From Planctomycetia bacterium (GTDB taxonomy: Bacteria; Planctomycetota; Planctomycetia; Pirellulales; UBA1268): a stretch of 64,000 nucleotides of DNA. The notes beneath the pieces were generated by a model. It ran no database searches. It had not been told where the DNA came from and worked only from the letters and a program-made list of their open reading frames with translations. This document shows positions 21,641 to 30,222 of this stretch, piece after piece (the first letter of the stretch is position 1; every line of letters starts with the position of its first letter). Made by a program: the position numbers and the translations under genes. The stretch spans positions 62,001 to 126,000 of the forward strand of contig BJHK01000003.1 of the NCBI GenBank assembly GCA_014192425.1, written 5' to 3'.

Positions 21641-22582
21641 CCGCACCGCGGCGATTTCCGCCGCCGCTGAATCGGGATGGCGGGCGATGATCTGCTCGTA
21701 GAGCGCCAGGCCGCGGTGCGCCGACCGGCGGGCGGCCGCGGCCGCATGGTGAAGCAGTTGGGCCTGGCGCAGCGTTTCCCGCCCCTCCGGCTCGCGGCCG
21801 ATCTCCGCCATCCGCTCCCGTGCCTCCCGGGCCACGTCGGGCAGCGTCGCGGCATACTGCTCGGCAGCGGCGACGAGGATCTCGGCGACCGCCAGGCGAT
21901 CGCTTCCCGCCGCCGGCTCGGCGCCGGCCTGCGCGATGTCCCTGAGCAGTCGGTCGGCCACGGCCGCACGAAAGGCGACACTCTGCACGACCGGCCGGGC
22001 GTAACTCGGCACCCGGGCGGCGGGCGTCACGCACCGCACCGCCTCGGCGAGGTCGCCCGCCACCTGCAGCCGCGACGCCGCCTCCAACTGCGCTTCGTAC
22101 AGGTCGGCCTGCCGCGCCGCGATCGGCTGACCGCTCGCGGTAAGATGCCGGCGCAGGAATCCGGCGACGTCGGCCGGCGGATCTCCGGAAAACATCTTCC
22201 GGCCGTCGGCCCGGATCACGAACACCTGCGGGCTCTGCCGCCGATGGGTGTCGAACCGCTCCTGCCAGCGCTTCCAGGTCCACTTGTCGTCGCCGCTCAT
22301 GCGCAGTTCGACGACCGCAAACCGGGCGACCAGCGGCTGGAGCGCGGGATCGGCGCCGAGTCGCTGCCGGAACCGCGGCGCCTCCTCGCACGAGTCGGTG
22401 CTCGCCAGCGCGAGCACCGGCATGCCGGTGCGGGCCGCCTCGCTCATCACGGCATCGATCTGCTCCGAGATCCCGCTGCTTTCGACACCGTGCGCCACCG
22501 GCATCGCGGCGAGGGCGATCAGTGACAGGGCCGCGACGCGGCCGCGGTGCTGGACGATACGCGACATGAACCGGGCAGGCAT
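21611..22582 (-). CDS. secreted thioredoxin-fold-like protein
   Basis: 323 residues from the ATG at 22580-22582, preceded by GAGGAG at 7 nt. Signal peptide GRVAALSLIALAAMPVAHGV. Residues about 35-160 look thioredoxin-like: VLALASTDSCEEAPRFRQRL, VELRMSGDDKWTWKRWQERF, then SPQVFVIRADGRKMFSGDPP with the strand and cis-Pro-like position. A single Cys stands where thioredoxins have CxxC, so redox activity is doubtful. The C-terminal half is helical and resembles TPR repeats (YEQIIARHPDSAAAEIAAVRL). Tail-to-tail overlap of 30 bp with the RND pump gene. The function is unknown; the fold call is moderate. Confidence 0.6.
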   Translation of the reverse strand: MPARFMSRIVQHRGRVAALSLIALAAMPVAHGVESSGISEQIDAVMSEAARTGMPVLALASTDSCEEAPRFRQRLGADPALQPLVARFAVVELRMSGDDKWTWKRWQERFDTHRRQSPQVFVIRADGRKMFSGDPPADVAGFLRRHLTASGQPIAARQADLYEAQLEAASRLQVAGDLAEAVRCVTPAARVPSYARPVVQSVAFRAAVADRLLRDIAQAGAEPAAGSDRLAVAEILVAAAEQYAATLPDVAREARERMAEIGREPEGRETLRQAQLLHHAAAAARRSAHRGLALYEQIIARHPDSAAAEIAAVRLRSLDGGQR

Positions 22583-22688
22583 GGCGGGTCTCCTCGAACG
22601 TCGGCCGGCGCGAACAAGCCGTCCGCCGACCAGCCCCCACGATAAGGGAGCGAGCGCCGACTGCAAGGGGGCCGGATCGGGAACACTC

Positions 22689-24281
22689 TCAGCCCCGTGT
22701 CCAGCCGCCGTCCACGAACCGCCATGGCCGTGCGGCCGGTGCCGCGTCGCGGAGCGGTTCCGGCAGCCGGTCCTGCCCGAAGCCGTCGAAGCACACCCGG
22801 CGGGCGAACCGGAGCATCGCGCCGGGGAACCCCACCGCGGTGAAGAACGGCGGGGCGGCCGAGGGCCAGGGCCCGCCGTGCTGCATCGGTGCGGTGACCG
22901 CGAGACCAGTCGGCATCCGGTTCTCGATCAGCCTCCCCGACCGCTCGACGAGCAGCGCTGCGAGGCTGGCGAATGCGGCGTCGTCGCGGCCGTCGGCGGC
23001 CCGGTACAAGCTGGTGCCGAGCGCGCCCTCCACGCAGCCGATCACGGCGCCGATCTCTTCCACCGACCTGCAGCGCACCAGCAGCGTGGCGTTGCCGAAT
23101 GCCTCCACGATCAGCCGTTCCGGATGGGCCACGACGTCGGTGCCGCGGGCCTCGAGGAGCGTCGGCGGATGCGTGCACGGCCCGCCTTCGGCCTTGTCCG
23201 GACCGCCGACGAGCGTGCCGGCGCCGGCGGCCTGCAGTCGCGTCAATGACTCCACGAGCCGGCGTCGTCCCGTCGGCCCGAGCAGCACCTGCGGCCCGAC
23301 GGCCGCGAACCGCTCGCGCACCGCGGCCACGAACGCCCCGGCCGCCGCGTCGTCGACGAACAGCACGAGCCCCGGCTTCGTGCAAAACTGCCCGGCCGAT
23401 CCGGTGACGCTGGCGGTCAGTTCGCCGGCGAGGTCGGCCGGACGTTCGGCGACCGCGCCGGGAAGGAGCACGATGGGATTGATGCTCCCCATCTCCACCC
23501 AGATGACGCGGCCGGCGGCGGACGCGGCGGCGAACAGCCTCTTGCCCGCCTCTTGCCCGCCCGTGAAGGCGGTCGCCCCGACCCGCCGATCGGCCACGAG
23601 CCGCTCGCCGTCCGCCGGTGCGATCCCGTGCAGGAGCTGCACGCTGGCCGGCGGCAGGCCGGCCTCACGCAGGGCCTCGACCGCCTCCCCCGCCGCGCGG
23701 TGCGACACGGACGGGCAGCCGGGATGGGCCTTGGCGATCACCGGATTGCCCGCCGCGATGGCGGCCGCGAAATCTCCCCCCGTGACGGCGCCGTAGGCGA
23801 AGGGAAAATTCGCCGGCGGAAACACGACCACCGGCCCGAGGCCGACGGCGAGGGAGCGGATGTTCCGCTGCGAGTCGATCATCGGCATGCACCACGACCC
23901 CTCGCGGGCGGCGGACGCCGCCTGCCGCAGCTGGTCGAGCATCCGCGGCAGTTCCACCTCGAGGAGCCGCGGCCGCGCGGCGAGGCCGGTCTCGGCGTGC
24001 GCCAGGCCGACCAGTTCGGCGTCGATCGCGGCGAGGCGGTCGGCGTACCGTTCGAGGAAGCGGGCGATGGTGGTGGCCGGCAGGCGGCGGAGATCGGCGG
24101 CGGCGCGGACCGCGGCGTCGATCGCCCGCTCGACGTCGCTCCACGAACTGACCGGCCAGAGCGATTCTCGCGGTGTGCCCGCGACCGGGTCGAACGCCCG
24201 ATAGGTCTCCACCGTCGTCGCCGCGCACCACACGCCGTCGATGAGCACCGGATGGACGGCACCGGCCACGGCGTCCGACAT
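22689..24281 (-). CDS. aldehyde dehydrogenase, 2,5-dioxovalerate (alpha-ketoglutarate semialdehyde) type
   Basis: 530 residues. It belongs to the ALDH superfamily and, by the segments VGLGPVVVFPPANFPFAYGA, GNPVIAKAHPGCPSVS and GQFCTKPGLVLFVDD, to the alpha-ketoglutarate semialdehyde dehydrogenase branch (EC 1.2.1.26), which oxidises 2,5-dioxopentanoate to 2-oxoglutarate in pentose, uronate or hydroxyproline catabolism. The catalytic Cys (in GQFCT) and the general-base Glu (WVEMGSINP) are present, as is the nucleotide-binding GATAFTGGQEAGKRLF. The ATG at 24279-24281 with AGGAGAG 8 nt upstream is chosen; the open frame extends further upstream without ribosome site. No other catabolic genes of that pathway are adjacent, so the physiological substrate is inferred. 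Confidence 0.85.
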   Translation of the reverse strand: MSDAVAGAVHPVLIDGVWCAATTVETYRAFDPVAGTPRESLWPVSSWSDVERAIDAAVRAAADLRRLPATTIARFLERYADRLAAIDAELVGLAHAETGLAARPRLLEVELPRMLDQLRQAASAAREGSWCMPMIDSQRNIRSLAVGLGPVVVFPPANFPFAYGAVTGGDFAAAIAAGNPVIAKAHPGCPSVSHRAAGEAVEALREAGLPPASVQLLHGIAPADGERLVADRRVGATAFTGGQEAGKRLFAAASAAGRVIWVEMGSINPIVLLPGAVAERPADLAGELTASVTGSAGQFCTKPGLVLFVDDAAAGAFVAAVRERFAAVGPQVLLGPTGRRRLVESLTRLQAAGAGTLVGGPDKAEGGPCTHPPTLLEARGTDVVAHPERLIVEAFGNATLLVRCRSVEEIGAVIGCVEGALGTSLYRAADGRDDAAFASLAALLVERSGRLIENRMPTGLAVTAPMQHGGPWPSAAPPFFTAVGFPGAMLRFARRVCFDGFGQDRLPEPLRDAAPAARPWRFVDGGWTRG

Positions 24282-24435
24282 GATCACCGCTCTCCTGGAA
24301 CTGACGGCCACGCCCTGGCGAACGCCATCCGTCACCGCCGGCGGCCGGAGACCGCATCGTGCGGTCCCGTGGCCTGCGTGTCCAGCCGGCCCCGGCCCTC
24401 GGGCCCGGATTCGCGCCGGGAGGCGCCGGACGTTT

Positions 24436-24927
24436 TCAGCGGCGCCCGACACCCCGCGCCGCCACAAGCGCGACGCCCCGGGGCAACTTCGCCGTCGCCA
24501 CGGCCAGCATCGGGCGGCGGGTCTCGGCATCCGCCTCGGAGCGGGTTGTCACCGCCGCACAGCAGGCCGGCTCCGGAGAGACGACCCACGTCGAGACCAC
24601 GGTGCATTCGCAGGCGGTCTCGATCCGCCGACCGCACGCGTCGTACACCATTTCGCACCGCGTTGGGCATGTCGCCACGACCGTCCGCGGCTCGCAGCAG
24701 GCAGTCTCGTACCGCACCGTCTCGTACCGCACCGTCTCGCAGCACACCGGCTCCTGCCGCACCGGCTGGCAACAGACGGGTTCGCAGCACGACGTGCCAC
24801 AACAGTGGCGCCGCCAGCCCGCCTCCACGTCCCATCCGCTCACGGCGGCCGCCAGGCCGGCCACGACGCCACACACACGCACGATCAGGCCGGCGGTCTT
24901 GATGCCGGAGTTCTTGGTTCCAGTCAT
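24436..24927 (-). CDS. small secreted Cys-rich repeat protein
   Basis: 163 residues with a hydrophobic N-terminal segment (AGLIVRVCGVVAGLAAAVSG). The mature part is crowded with paired cysteines and short repeats: RRHCCGTSCCEPVCCQPV, QEPVCCETVRYETVRYET, ACCEPRTVVATC, YDACGRRIETACECTVV, PEPACC. Similar Cys-pair/Val-Thr/Tyr repeats occur in planctomycete envelope proteins, where disulphide cross-linking of the cell surface is suspected; here that is inference. The ATG at 24925-24927 has GAGGG 8 nt before it, so the in-frame upstream extension to 25032 is not used. It stands alone, 154 bp from the ALDH gene. Confidence 0.7.
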   Translation of the reverse strand: MTGTKNSGIKTAGLIVRVCGVVAGLAAAVSGWDVEAGWRRHCCGTSCCEPVCCQPVRQEPVCCETVRYETVRYETACCEPRTVVATCPTRCEMVYDACGRRIETACECTVVSTWVVSPEPACCAAVTTRSEADAETRRPMLAVATAKLPRGVALVAARGVGRR

Positions 24928-25086
24928 CGCTTCAACCCTCAGGGAGCCCCGGGAGCAGCGACGGATCGGCCGCACACGGGCCGCCCGCCCGGGGTCGCAA
25001 ACCGTAGGCGGCCCCCCGGCCCCGCGGGCCACGAGTCGGCGTTCACCCCGGGCCGGGGCTGGCGGACAGTTCAGCGGTTCGGCCGT

Positions 25087-26784
25087 TCACGGCGTCGGCC
25101 GCTGCTCCTCCGCCGGCGCCGTCCATTCGAGCACCTGGCCGTCGGCCAGCAGCCGGCGCCGCAGCCGACCGTAATCGACCGCCTGCACGGCTATGCCGTC
25201 ATCGATCGCGAGCGCCGCCGCCGTCGCCGCCGACTGGCCGAGCACCATGAACACCGGCTCCATGCGGATCGAGCCGTAGGCGATGTGCGAGGCTGCGAGG
25301 CACACCGGCACGAGCAGGTTCGCGCACTCATCCCGCCGCGGCCGGATGCTCCGGAAACTGATCCGGTAGGGCGTGACGCCGACCTGAATGTCGCCCTCGT
25401 TGCGGACGAAGCCTTCCTTGGTGACGTACCGCTGGCAGTGGTGCGAATCCATATTGTAGGCACCAAGGCCCACGGGATCCTCCGGCACCGTCTGCTGCTG
25501 GCAGTGGTGCTGCGTCATGACGTAGTCCGACACCATCCGCCGGGCCTCGCGGACGTACAGCTGATGCGGCCAGTTGTCGTTGTCGACGAACTCGTCCCGC
25601 GGCAGCCCCAGGGCCTGGAAGTCCGCGCGGATGTCGGCCGGCACCCGTGGATGATTGGCGAGCGTGTACATCAGCCCCAACTGGTAGCGACGATGCTCGG
25701 CGACGATCCGCTCGCGAGTGGCATGGTCGGCCTCCGGGTAGGCGTAGTTGCCGCCGATGAAGTCGGTGCTGATGGCGCACTTGTTGTTGGTGTCGGTCTT
25801 GCGGTTGGGCATCCAGATCGGGCTCCAGGGACGGCGGTCGTCGCCGGCCGCGAAGTTCCGCAGGAGCAGTTCGTAGGTCTTCTCGTCGTAGCCCTCGGGC
25901 TTCGGCCAGGGCCGACGGTTCTCCGGCACGTCGGTCGTGCACATGCGGAAGTTGTAGGCCTGCACCCGCTGATCCCCCGCCCCGTCCGCACCGGGCGGAT
26001 CGGGCGAAATCAGCGGCAGGAGGCCGCTCGTCGGGTCGCCCGGACGCACGTAGGGGTCGACGTCGCGGACGAACTGGTGGCTCTTCGCCTCCGCCGTCCG
26101 CACGCCGTTGAGCGACTCGCCATACGTAACCTGAGCCTCGCGGCCCACGTGGTACGACACACCGGCCTTAGCCATCAGGTCCCCCTCGTAGGAGGCGTCG
26201 ATGAACATGCTGCCGGTGAAGCGGCGGCCGCTCTCCATGCGGATCGTCACGATGCGGCCGGCCGCCTTCTCGACGCCACCGGGGCCGAGGTCGAGACGCT
26301 CGCCATACACCACCTCGACGCCCGCCTCGTCCAGCCAATCGCGATACACCCGCTCGGCGACGTGCGGCTCGAACGTCCACATCTCGGGTTCGAGCGCTGC
26401 TCCTTTTTTGCATTGCTTGTCGAAGTCCTCGCGGCGCTCGCGGGTCCAGGCCGAATCCTTGGCGTAGTGCCGGCCGATTCGCTGGTAGAACTCGCGAGAC
26501 AAGCCGCCGATCGCCCCCTTGTTGCCGATATCGGTCGCTCCGAGGCCGCCGCTCGTGAGCCCGCCGGGGTGGCGGCTGGGCTCGATGACGATCACGGTCT
26601 TGCCGAGCTTTTTTGCCTGGATCGCCGCCACGAGGCCGCCGGACGTGGCGCCATAGACGACGATCTGCCGCGTCTCGACGGGCCGGGCGGCGACCGCGGC
26701 CCCCGCGATGCAGACCGCGGCAAGCAGGGCGATCAGCCGGAGGCCGATCACGGCATCGGCGAGACCCCGGCCCCCGGCGATCAC
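25087..26784 (-). CDS. secreted FAD-dependent oxidoreductase (FAD_oxidored family)
   Basis: About 565 residues. The proposed start is a GTG at 26782-26784 that overlaps the upstream stop as GTGA. It is followed by a signal peptide (VIGLRLIALLAAVCIAGAAV). The mature protein opens with a Rossmann FAD motif IVVYGATSGGLVAAIQAKKL and VIVIEPSRHPGGLTSGGLG, then MFIDASYEGDLMAKAGVSY, typical of the PF12831-like family common in planctomycetes and acting on unknown, probably polysaccharide-related substrates. The C-terminus has MRIEPVF-like SIRMEPVFMVLGQSAATAAA. No Met lies between the signal peptide and the hydrolase stop; longer starts would run deep into the upstream gene, so coupled GTG initiation is the best reading. 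Confidence 0.82.
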   Translation of the reverse strand: MIAGGRGLADAVIGLRLIALLAAVCIAGAAVAARPVETRQIVVYGATSGGLVAAIQAKKLGKTVIVIEPSRHPGGLTSGGLGATDIGNKGAIGGLSREFYQRIGRHYAKDSAWTRERREDFDKQCKKGAALEPEMWTFEPHVAERVYRDWLDEAGVEVVYGERLDLGPGGVEKAAGRIVTIRMESGRRFTGSMFIDASYEGDLMAKAGVSYHVGREAQVTYGESLNGVRTAEAKSHQFVRDVDPYVRPGDPTSGLLPLISPDPPGADGAGDQRVQAYNFRMCTTDVPENRRPWPKPEGYDEKTYELLLRNFAAGDDRRPWSPIWMPNRKTDTNNKCAISTDFIGGNYAYPEADHATRERIVAEHRRYQLGLMYTLANHPRVPADIRADFQALGLPRDEFVDNDNWPHQLYVREARRMVSDYVMTQHHCQQQTVPEDPVGLGAYNMDSHHCQRYVTKEGFVRNEGDIQVGVTPYRISFRSIRPRRDECANLLVPVCLAASHIAYGSIRMEPVFMVLGQSAATAAALAIDDGIAVQAVDYGRLRRRLLADGQVLEWTAPAEEQRPTP

Positions 26785-27347
26785 TGGGCCGCGGGCTTCG
26801 AGGCAGCGGCGCGGGACTTTACTAAACCGACGAGTTCCTTGCACCGAAAAAACCCTACATTCATGCGGTGTCGTTGCCCGGGAAGAACGAGCACGCGCAT
26901 CGTTCCACCGAGGGCGGCATACCGGTCCTTCAGCAAGCCGGAATTCAATTCGAGTGGCACGACCGTATCCATGTCGCCGTGGACCGCGAACAGGGGCACT
27001 TTGGCCTGTGCCAGATTGGCTAGCCGATCGACGGGCGTCATCTCGGCATAGAACGCATTCATCGACCTCTGCGATACGGGCCCGCCGTACACTCCGCCTC
27101 CCGTAGCCACAGAAATGCCGGCCTCGAGAAACCGTTCGGTCATCCCTCGCTCGGCTTCGCCGAACGCCCAATCGGGCGCGCACCAGACCCAAGCCTTCGT
27201 AACGCCGGCGAGTTCCGGCTTGGCGGCGATCACGAGCCCGCCCGGGATTTTTTCAGCAGCGAATGGCGGCTTTTTCTCCGCAACCGGCTCGGCGCGGAGG
27301 GCGCCGATGCAGAGTCCGAAGACGATCGCTGTGACGAGGCGTTGCAC
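26781..27347 (-). CDS. alpha/beta hydrolase remnant lacking the nucleophile segment
   Basis: 188 residues from a GTG at 27345-27347 with a purine run (GAAGAAAAA) before it. A signal peptide (VTAIVFGLCIGALRA) is followed by the first part of a secreted hydrolase (PDWAFGEAERGMTERFLEAG, GGVYGGPVSQRSMNAFYAEM). It then passes straight to the family's C-terminal third: TPVDRLANLAQAKVPLFAVH, GDMDTVVPLELNSGLL, and GQRHRM with the likely catalytic His. In related hydrolases these two blocks are separated by a stretch with the nucleophile elbow (GxSxG or similar), here absent, so roughly 70-90 residues seem to be deleted in frame. The acid (HGDMD) and His are kept but no Ser nucleophile is visible. Probably inactive; translation may survive because the next gene is coupled to it. 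Confidence 0.65.
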   Translation of the reverse strand: MQRLVTAIVFGLCIGALRAEPVAEKKPPFAAEKIPGGLVIAAKPELAGVTKAWVWCAPDWAFGEAERGMTERFLEAGISVATGGGVYGGPVSQRSMNAFYAEMTPVDRLANLAQAKVPLFAVHGDMDTVVPLELNSGLLKDRYAALGGTMRVLVLPGQRHRMNVGFFRCKELVGLVKSRAAASKPAAQ

Positions 27348-27489
27348 GGTTTTTCTTCGCGTCGTACCGCCGGCACCCGGGGCCCACCTATGGCGGAATC
27401 GTCCCGGCGGCCGCGACGGTTGTCAATCAGTGGCTGGCCGCGCCGGTTCCAAGCCGTCGAACTTTCGCCGCACGGACGCCACCGGAAAC

Positions 27490-27534
27490 GAAAAAACCCC
27501 CGCGAAGCCCGACCATTCGGGCACTTCGCGAGGG
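27490..27534 (-). terminator. intrinsic terminator after tRNA-Cys
   Basis: On the minus strand a long stem (CCCTCGCGAAG with CTTCGCGGGGG, plus an inner CCCGA/TCGGG arm) followed by TTTTTTCG, 12 bp beyond the tRNA 3' end. Confidence 0.85.
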
Positions 27535-27546
27535 TCTTCTGTTGAG

Positions 27547-27618
27547 AGGCTCCGGTCGGAGTCGAACCGACGATGGCGGATTTGCAATCCGCTGCCTTAG
27601 CCACTTGGCTACGGAGCC
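27547..27618 (-). tRNA. tRNA-Cys (anticodon GCA)
   Basis: 72-nt cloverleaf on the minus strand. Acceptor strands GGCTCCG and CGGAGCC pair; D-arm AGCCAAGTGGCTAAGGC, anticodon stem-loop GGATTGCAAATCC giving GCA, T-arm GGTTCGACTCC. The discriminator base is U, the identity element of bacterial tRNA-Cys. CCA is not encoded. Confidence 0.96.
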
Positions 27619-27824
27619 CTGACATCTCGAAGTACGCTACGGCACCCTTGGCAGACTGGTCAAGTTGTGCGCGTCGCGGGACTGGTGCGGATTCCCCCGC
27701 CTGGGGTGATCCTCCCGGTTCTGCTCCCTGTATCGGCTGTCACCACCCTGAGGCTTCAGTCCGACCGTAGCCGCCACCCTCAGAGCCCGCCGGATTCGCC
27801 GCGCCGGGGCACAAACGCCGGGCC

Positions 27825-27853
27825 TTGTGCCGATCGGTGGACCTGCCGATAAA
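27825..27853 (+). promoter_or_regulatory. gnd: weak candidate promoter of gnd
   Basis: TTGTGC at 27825-27830, a 17-nt spacer and GATAAA at 27848-27853 in the 310-bp gap before gnd. A perfect 8-bp hairpin (CCGGTGCC, CGT, GGCACCGG at 27877-27895) would lie in the mRNA leader, 33 nt before the ATG. The rest of the gap (27619-27824) holds nothing recognised. Confidence 0.35.
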
Positions 27854-27928
27854 GTCTCCACATTCGGGGCCGGCCCCCGGTGCCCGTGGCACCGGTCGGA
27901 CCGCCCGGCGACCGAGGAGCGAAACGGC

Positions 27929-29374
27929 ATGGGACGCGAGCGGGGATGCGACATCGGCCTGATCGGCTTGGCCGTGATGGGGGAGAACCTGGCCCTCAAC
28001 ATCGCCAGCCGGGGCTATTCGATCGCCGTCTACAACCGCACCACGAGTGTCACCGACGCCTTCACATCGGGTCGCGGCCGGCTCCCCAACGTCACGGGCT
28101 GCCACACGCTCCCCGACCTCGTCGCGGCCCTCGAGCGGCCCCGCAAGCTGATGATGATGGTCAAGGCCGGGTCGGCCGTCGACGATCTCATCAGGACCCT
28201 GATCCCCCTGCTCTCCCCCGGTGACGTCCTCATCGACGGCGGCAACACGCTCCCCTCCGACACCGACCGGCGCACCCGCGAGGTCGAGGCGGCTGGGCTC
28301 CTGTACGTCGGCACCGGCGTCTCCGGCGGCGAGGAGGGCGCGCTCAAGGGGCCGAGTCTCATGCCGGGCGGCTCGCCCGCCGCCTGGCCGCTCGTGAAGC
28401 CGATCTTCCAGGCGATCGCCGCCAAGGTCGGGCCGCAGGGCGACATCCCCTGCTGCGACTGGGTGGGCCCGCGCGGCGCCGGCAACTACGTGAAGATGGT
28501 CCACAACGGCATCGAGTACGGCGACATGCAGCTGATCTGCGAGGCCTACTGGCTGCTCAAGCACGGCGCCGGCCTGACCAACCCGGAACTCGCCCGGGTG
28601 TTCGCCGACTGGAACCGGGGAGACCTCGACAGCTACCTGATCGAGATCACCCGCGACATCTTCACGGTCCGCGACCCCGACACCGGCGACTTCCTCGTCG
28701 ACCTGATCCTCGACAAGGCGGGGGCCAAGGGAACCGGCAAGTGGATGAGCCAATTGGCCCTCGACCTCGGCGTGCCGAGCACGCTCGTCACCGAGGCCGT
28801 CTACGCCCGCTGTCTCTCCGCCCTCAAGGACGCCCGCGGCCGCGCGAGCCAAGTCTTGCAGGGCCCCGACATGGCCAACCGGGGCAACAAGGCCGAGTTC
28901 ATCGAACAGGTCCGCCAGGCGCTCTACGCCTCCAAGATCGCCAGCTACGCCCAGGGCTTCGTGCAGCTCGCCGCCGCCGCCAAGGAGCAGGACTGGCCGC
29001 TCGACTACGCCTCGATCGCCATGATGTGGCGTGGCGGCTGCATCATCCGCGCCCGGTTCCTGGAGCGGATCGCCGAGGCCTACCGCGACCGGCCCGACCT
29101 CGAGAACCTGATGCTCGCCCCGTACTTCACGGAAGCCCTCGCCACTGCCCAGAAGGCATGGCGGCACGTCGTCGCCAGCGCTGCCACGATCGGCGTGCCC
29201 GTGCCGGCGTTCATGTCGGCCCTCGCCTACTACGACGGCTACCGGCACGCCAGCCTGCCGGCGAACCTGCTCCAGGCCCAGCGCGACTACTTCGGCGCCC
29301 ACACCTACGAGCGGACGGACAAGCCGGGCACGTTCCACTCCGAGTGGCTCGACCTGCGCACGCCCATGACCTGA
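27929..29374 (+). CDS. gnd: 6-phosphogluconate dehydrogenase (decarboxylating)
   Basis: 481 residues, the normal length for the long 6PGDH class. It converts 6-phosphogluconate and NADP+ to ribulose 5-phosphate, CO2 and NADPH. Visible: the N-terminal nucleotide site IGLIGLAVMGENLALNIA and NRTTS, the substrate motif GVSGGEEGALKGPSLMPGG, the catalytic Lys/Asn region GAGNYVKMVHNGIEYGDMQL, and the C-terminal tail FGAHTYERTDKPGTFHSEW. GAGGAG lies 9 nt before the ATG. It begins a plus-strand run with an SDR gene (29-bp gap), and zwf follows further down, so both NADPH-generating steps of the oxidative pentose phosphate pathway are in this 4-kb stretch. Confidence 0.97.
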   Translation: MGRERGCDIGLIGLAVMGENLALNIASRGYSIAVYNRTTSVTDAFTSGRGRLPNVTGCHTLPDLVAALERPRKLMMMVKAGSAVDDLIRTLIPLLSPGDVLIDGGNTLPSDTDRRTREVEAAGLLYVGTGVSGGEEGALKGPSLMPGGSPAAWPLVKPIFQAIAAKVGPQGDIPCCDWVGPRGAGNYVKMVHNGIEYGDMQLICEAYWLLKHGAGLTNPELARVFADWNRGDLDSYLIEITRDIFTVRDPDTGDFLVDLILDKAGAKGTGKWMSQLALDLGVPSTLVTEAVYARCLSALKDARGRASQVLQGPDMANRGNKAEFIEQVRQALYASKIASYAQGFVQLAAAAKEQDWPLDYASIAMMWRGGCIIRARFLERIAEAYRDRPDLENLMLAPYFTEALATAQKAWRHVVASAATIGVPVPAFMSALAYYDGYRHASLPANLLQAQRDYFGAHTYERTDKPGTFHSEWLDLRTPMT

Positions 29375-29403
29375 CCGCTCCGTGATTTGACGAGGACCAG
29401 CGC

Positions 29404-30186
29404 ATGGCCGACGGCTTCCTGGAAAACCTGTTCAGCCTGAGGGGCCGCACGGCCGTCGTTGTCGGCGGCACGGGCGTGCTCGGCGGGGCGCTGGCCGACG
29501 GCCTCGCCGGCGCGGGCGCCTTCGTCGTCATCGCCGGCCGGGGCGCGGACCGGGGTGCGGCCCGCGTGGCAGCGATCCGGGCCGCCGGCGGCGACGGCAT
29601 GTTTGTCAGCGTGGACGCCTGCGACCGGGCGAGCGTCAAGGCTCTGCTCGACGCCACCGTCGCCGCCCGCGGCCGGGCCGACATCCTCGTCAACTGCGCC
29701 GGCGTCAACTCGGCGCTGCCCTACTTCGACATCCCCGACGAGGATTTCACGAAGATCATCGACACGAACCTGAAGAGCACGCACCTCGGCTGCCAGATCT
29801 TCGGCGGCCACATGGCCGACCTCGGCGGCGGCGCGATCCTGAACCTCGGCAGCGTGTCGGCCGACAAGCCGCTCTCGAAGGTCTTCGTCTATTCCGCCTC
29901 CAAGGCCGCAGTGGTGAACTACACCAAGAACGTGGCCCGCGAACTCGCGCCCCGCGGCGTCCGCGTCAACGTCCTCTGCCCGGGCTTCTTTCCGGCGGAG
30001 CAAAACCGCAAGATCCTCTCCCCCGAGCGGACGGCGTCGATCATGGGCAAGACCCCGATGGCCCGCTTCGGCAACCCGGAGGAGCTGGTGGGCGCCGCGA
30101 TCCTGCTCTGCGCCCCGGTGGCGGGCAGTTTCATCACCGGCGCCGAGCTGTACGTCGACGGCGGGTTCACGGGGATGAGCATCTGA
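29404..30186 (+). CDS. SDR-family oxidoreductase, possibly hexuronate/mannonate-type
   Basis: 260 residues of the classical short-chain dehydrogenase family. Cofactor motif VVVGGTGVLGGALADGLA (a TGxxxGxG variant), NCAG at about residue 98, active-site Ser followed by YSASK (Tyr/Lys), and the C-terminal TGAELYVDGGFTG. The order LSKVFVYSASKAAVVNYTK plus VLCPGFFPAEQNRKIL resembles D-mannonate/fructuronate-type and related SDRs; the substrate remains a guess. Ribosome site GAGGA 7 nt before the ATG. Being 29 bp behind gnd, it probably shares its mRNA, and a strong terminator follows, so gnd-SDR is a two-gene unit. Confidence 0.85.
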   Translation: MADGFLENLFSLRGRTAVVVGGTGVLGGALADGLAGAGAFVVIAGRGADRGAARVAAIRAAGGDGMFVSVDACDRASVKALLDATVAARGRADILVNCAGVNSALPYFDIPDEDFTKIIDTNLKSTHLGCQIFGGHMADLGGGAILNLGSVSADKPLSKVFVYSASKAAVVNYTKNVARELAPRGVRVNVLCPGFFPAEQNRKILSPERTASIMGKTPMARFGNPEELVGAAILLCAPVAGSFITGAELYVDGGFTGMSI

Positions 30187-30192
30187 CTTCAC

Positions 30193-30222
30193 GCAAAACA
30201 CCGGCATCCTGCCGGTTTTTGC
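30193..30222 (+). terminator. bidirectional-looking intrinsic terminator after the SDR gene
   Basis: ACCGGCA, loop TCC, TGCCGGT flanked by GCAAAA on the left and TTTTTGC on the right, so the stem extends in both directions. It starts 7 bp after the stop codon. Confidence 0.85.
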
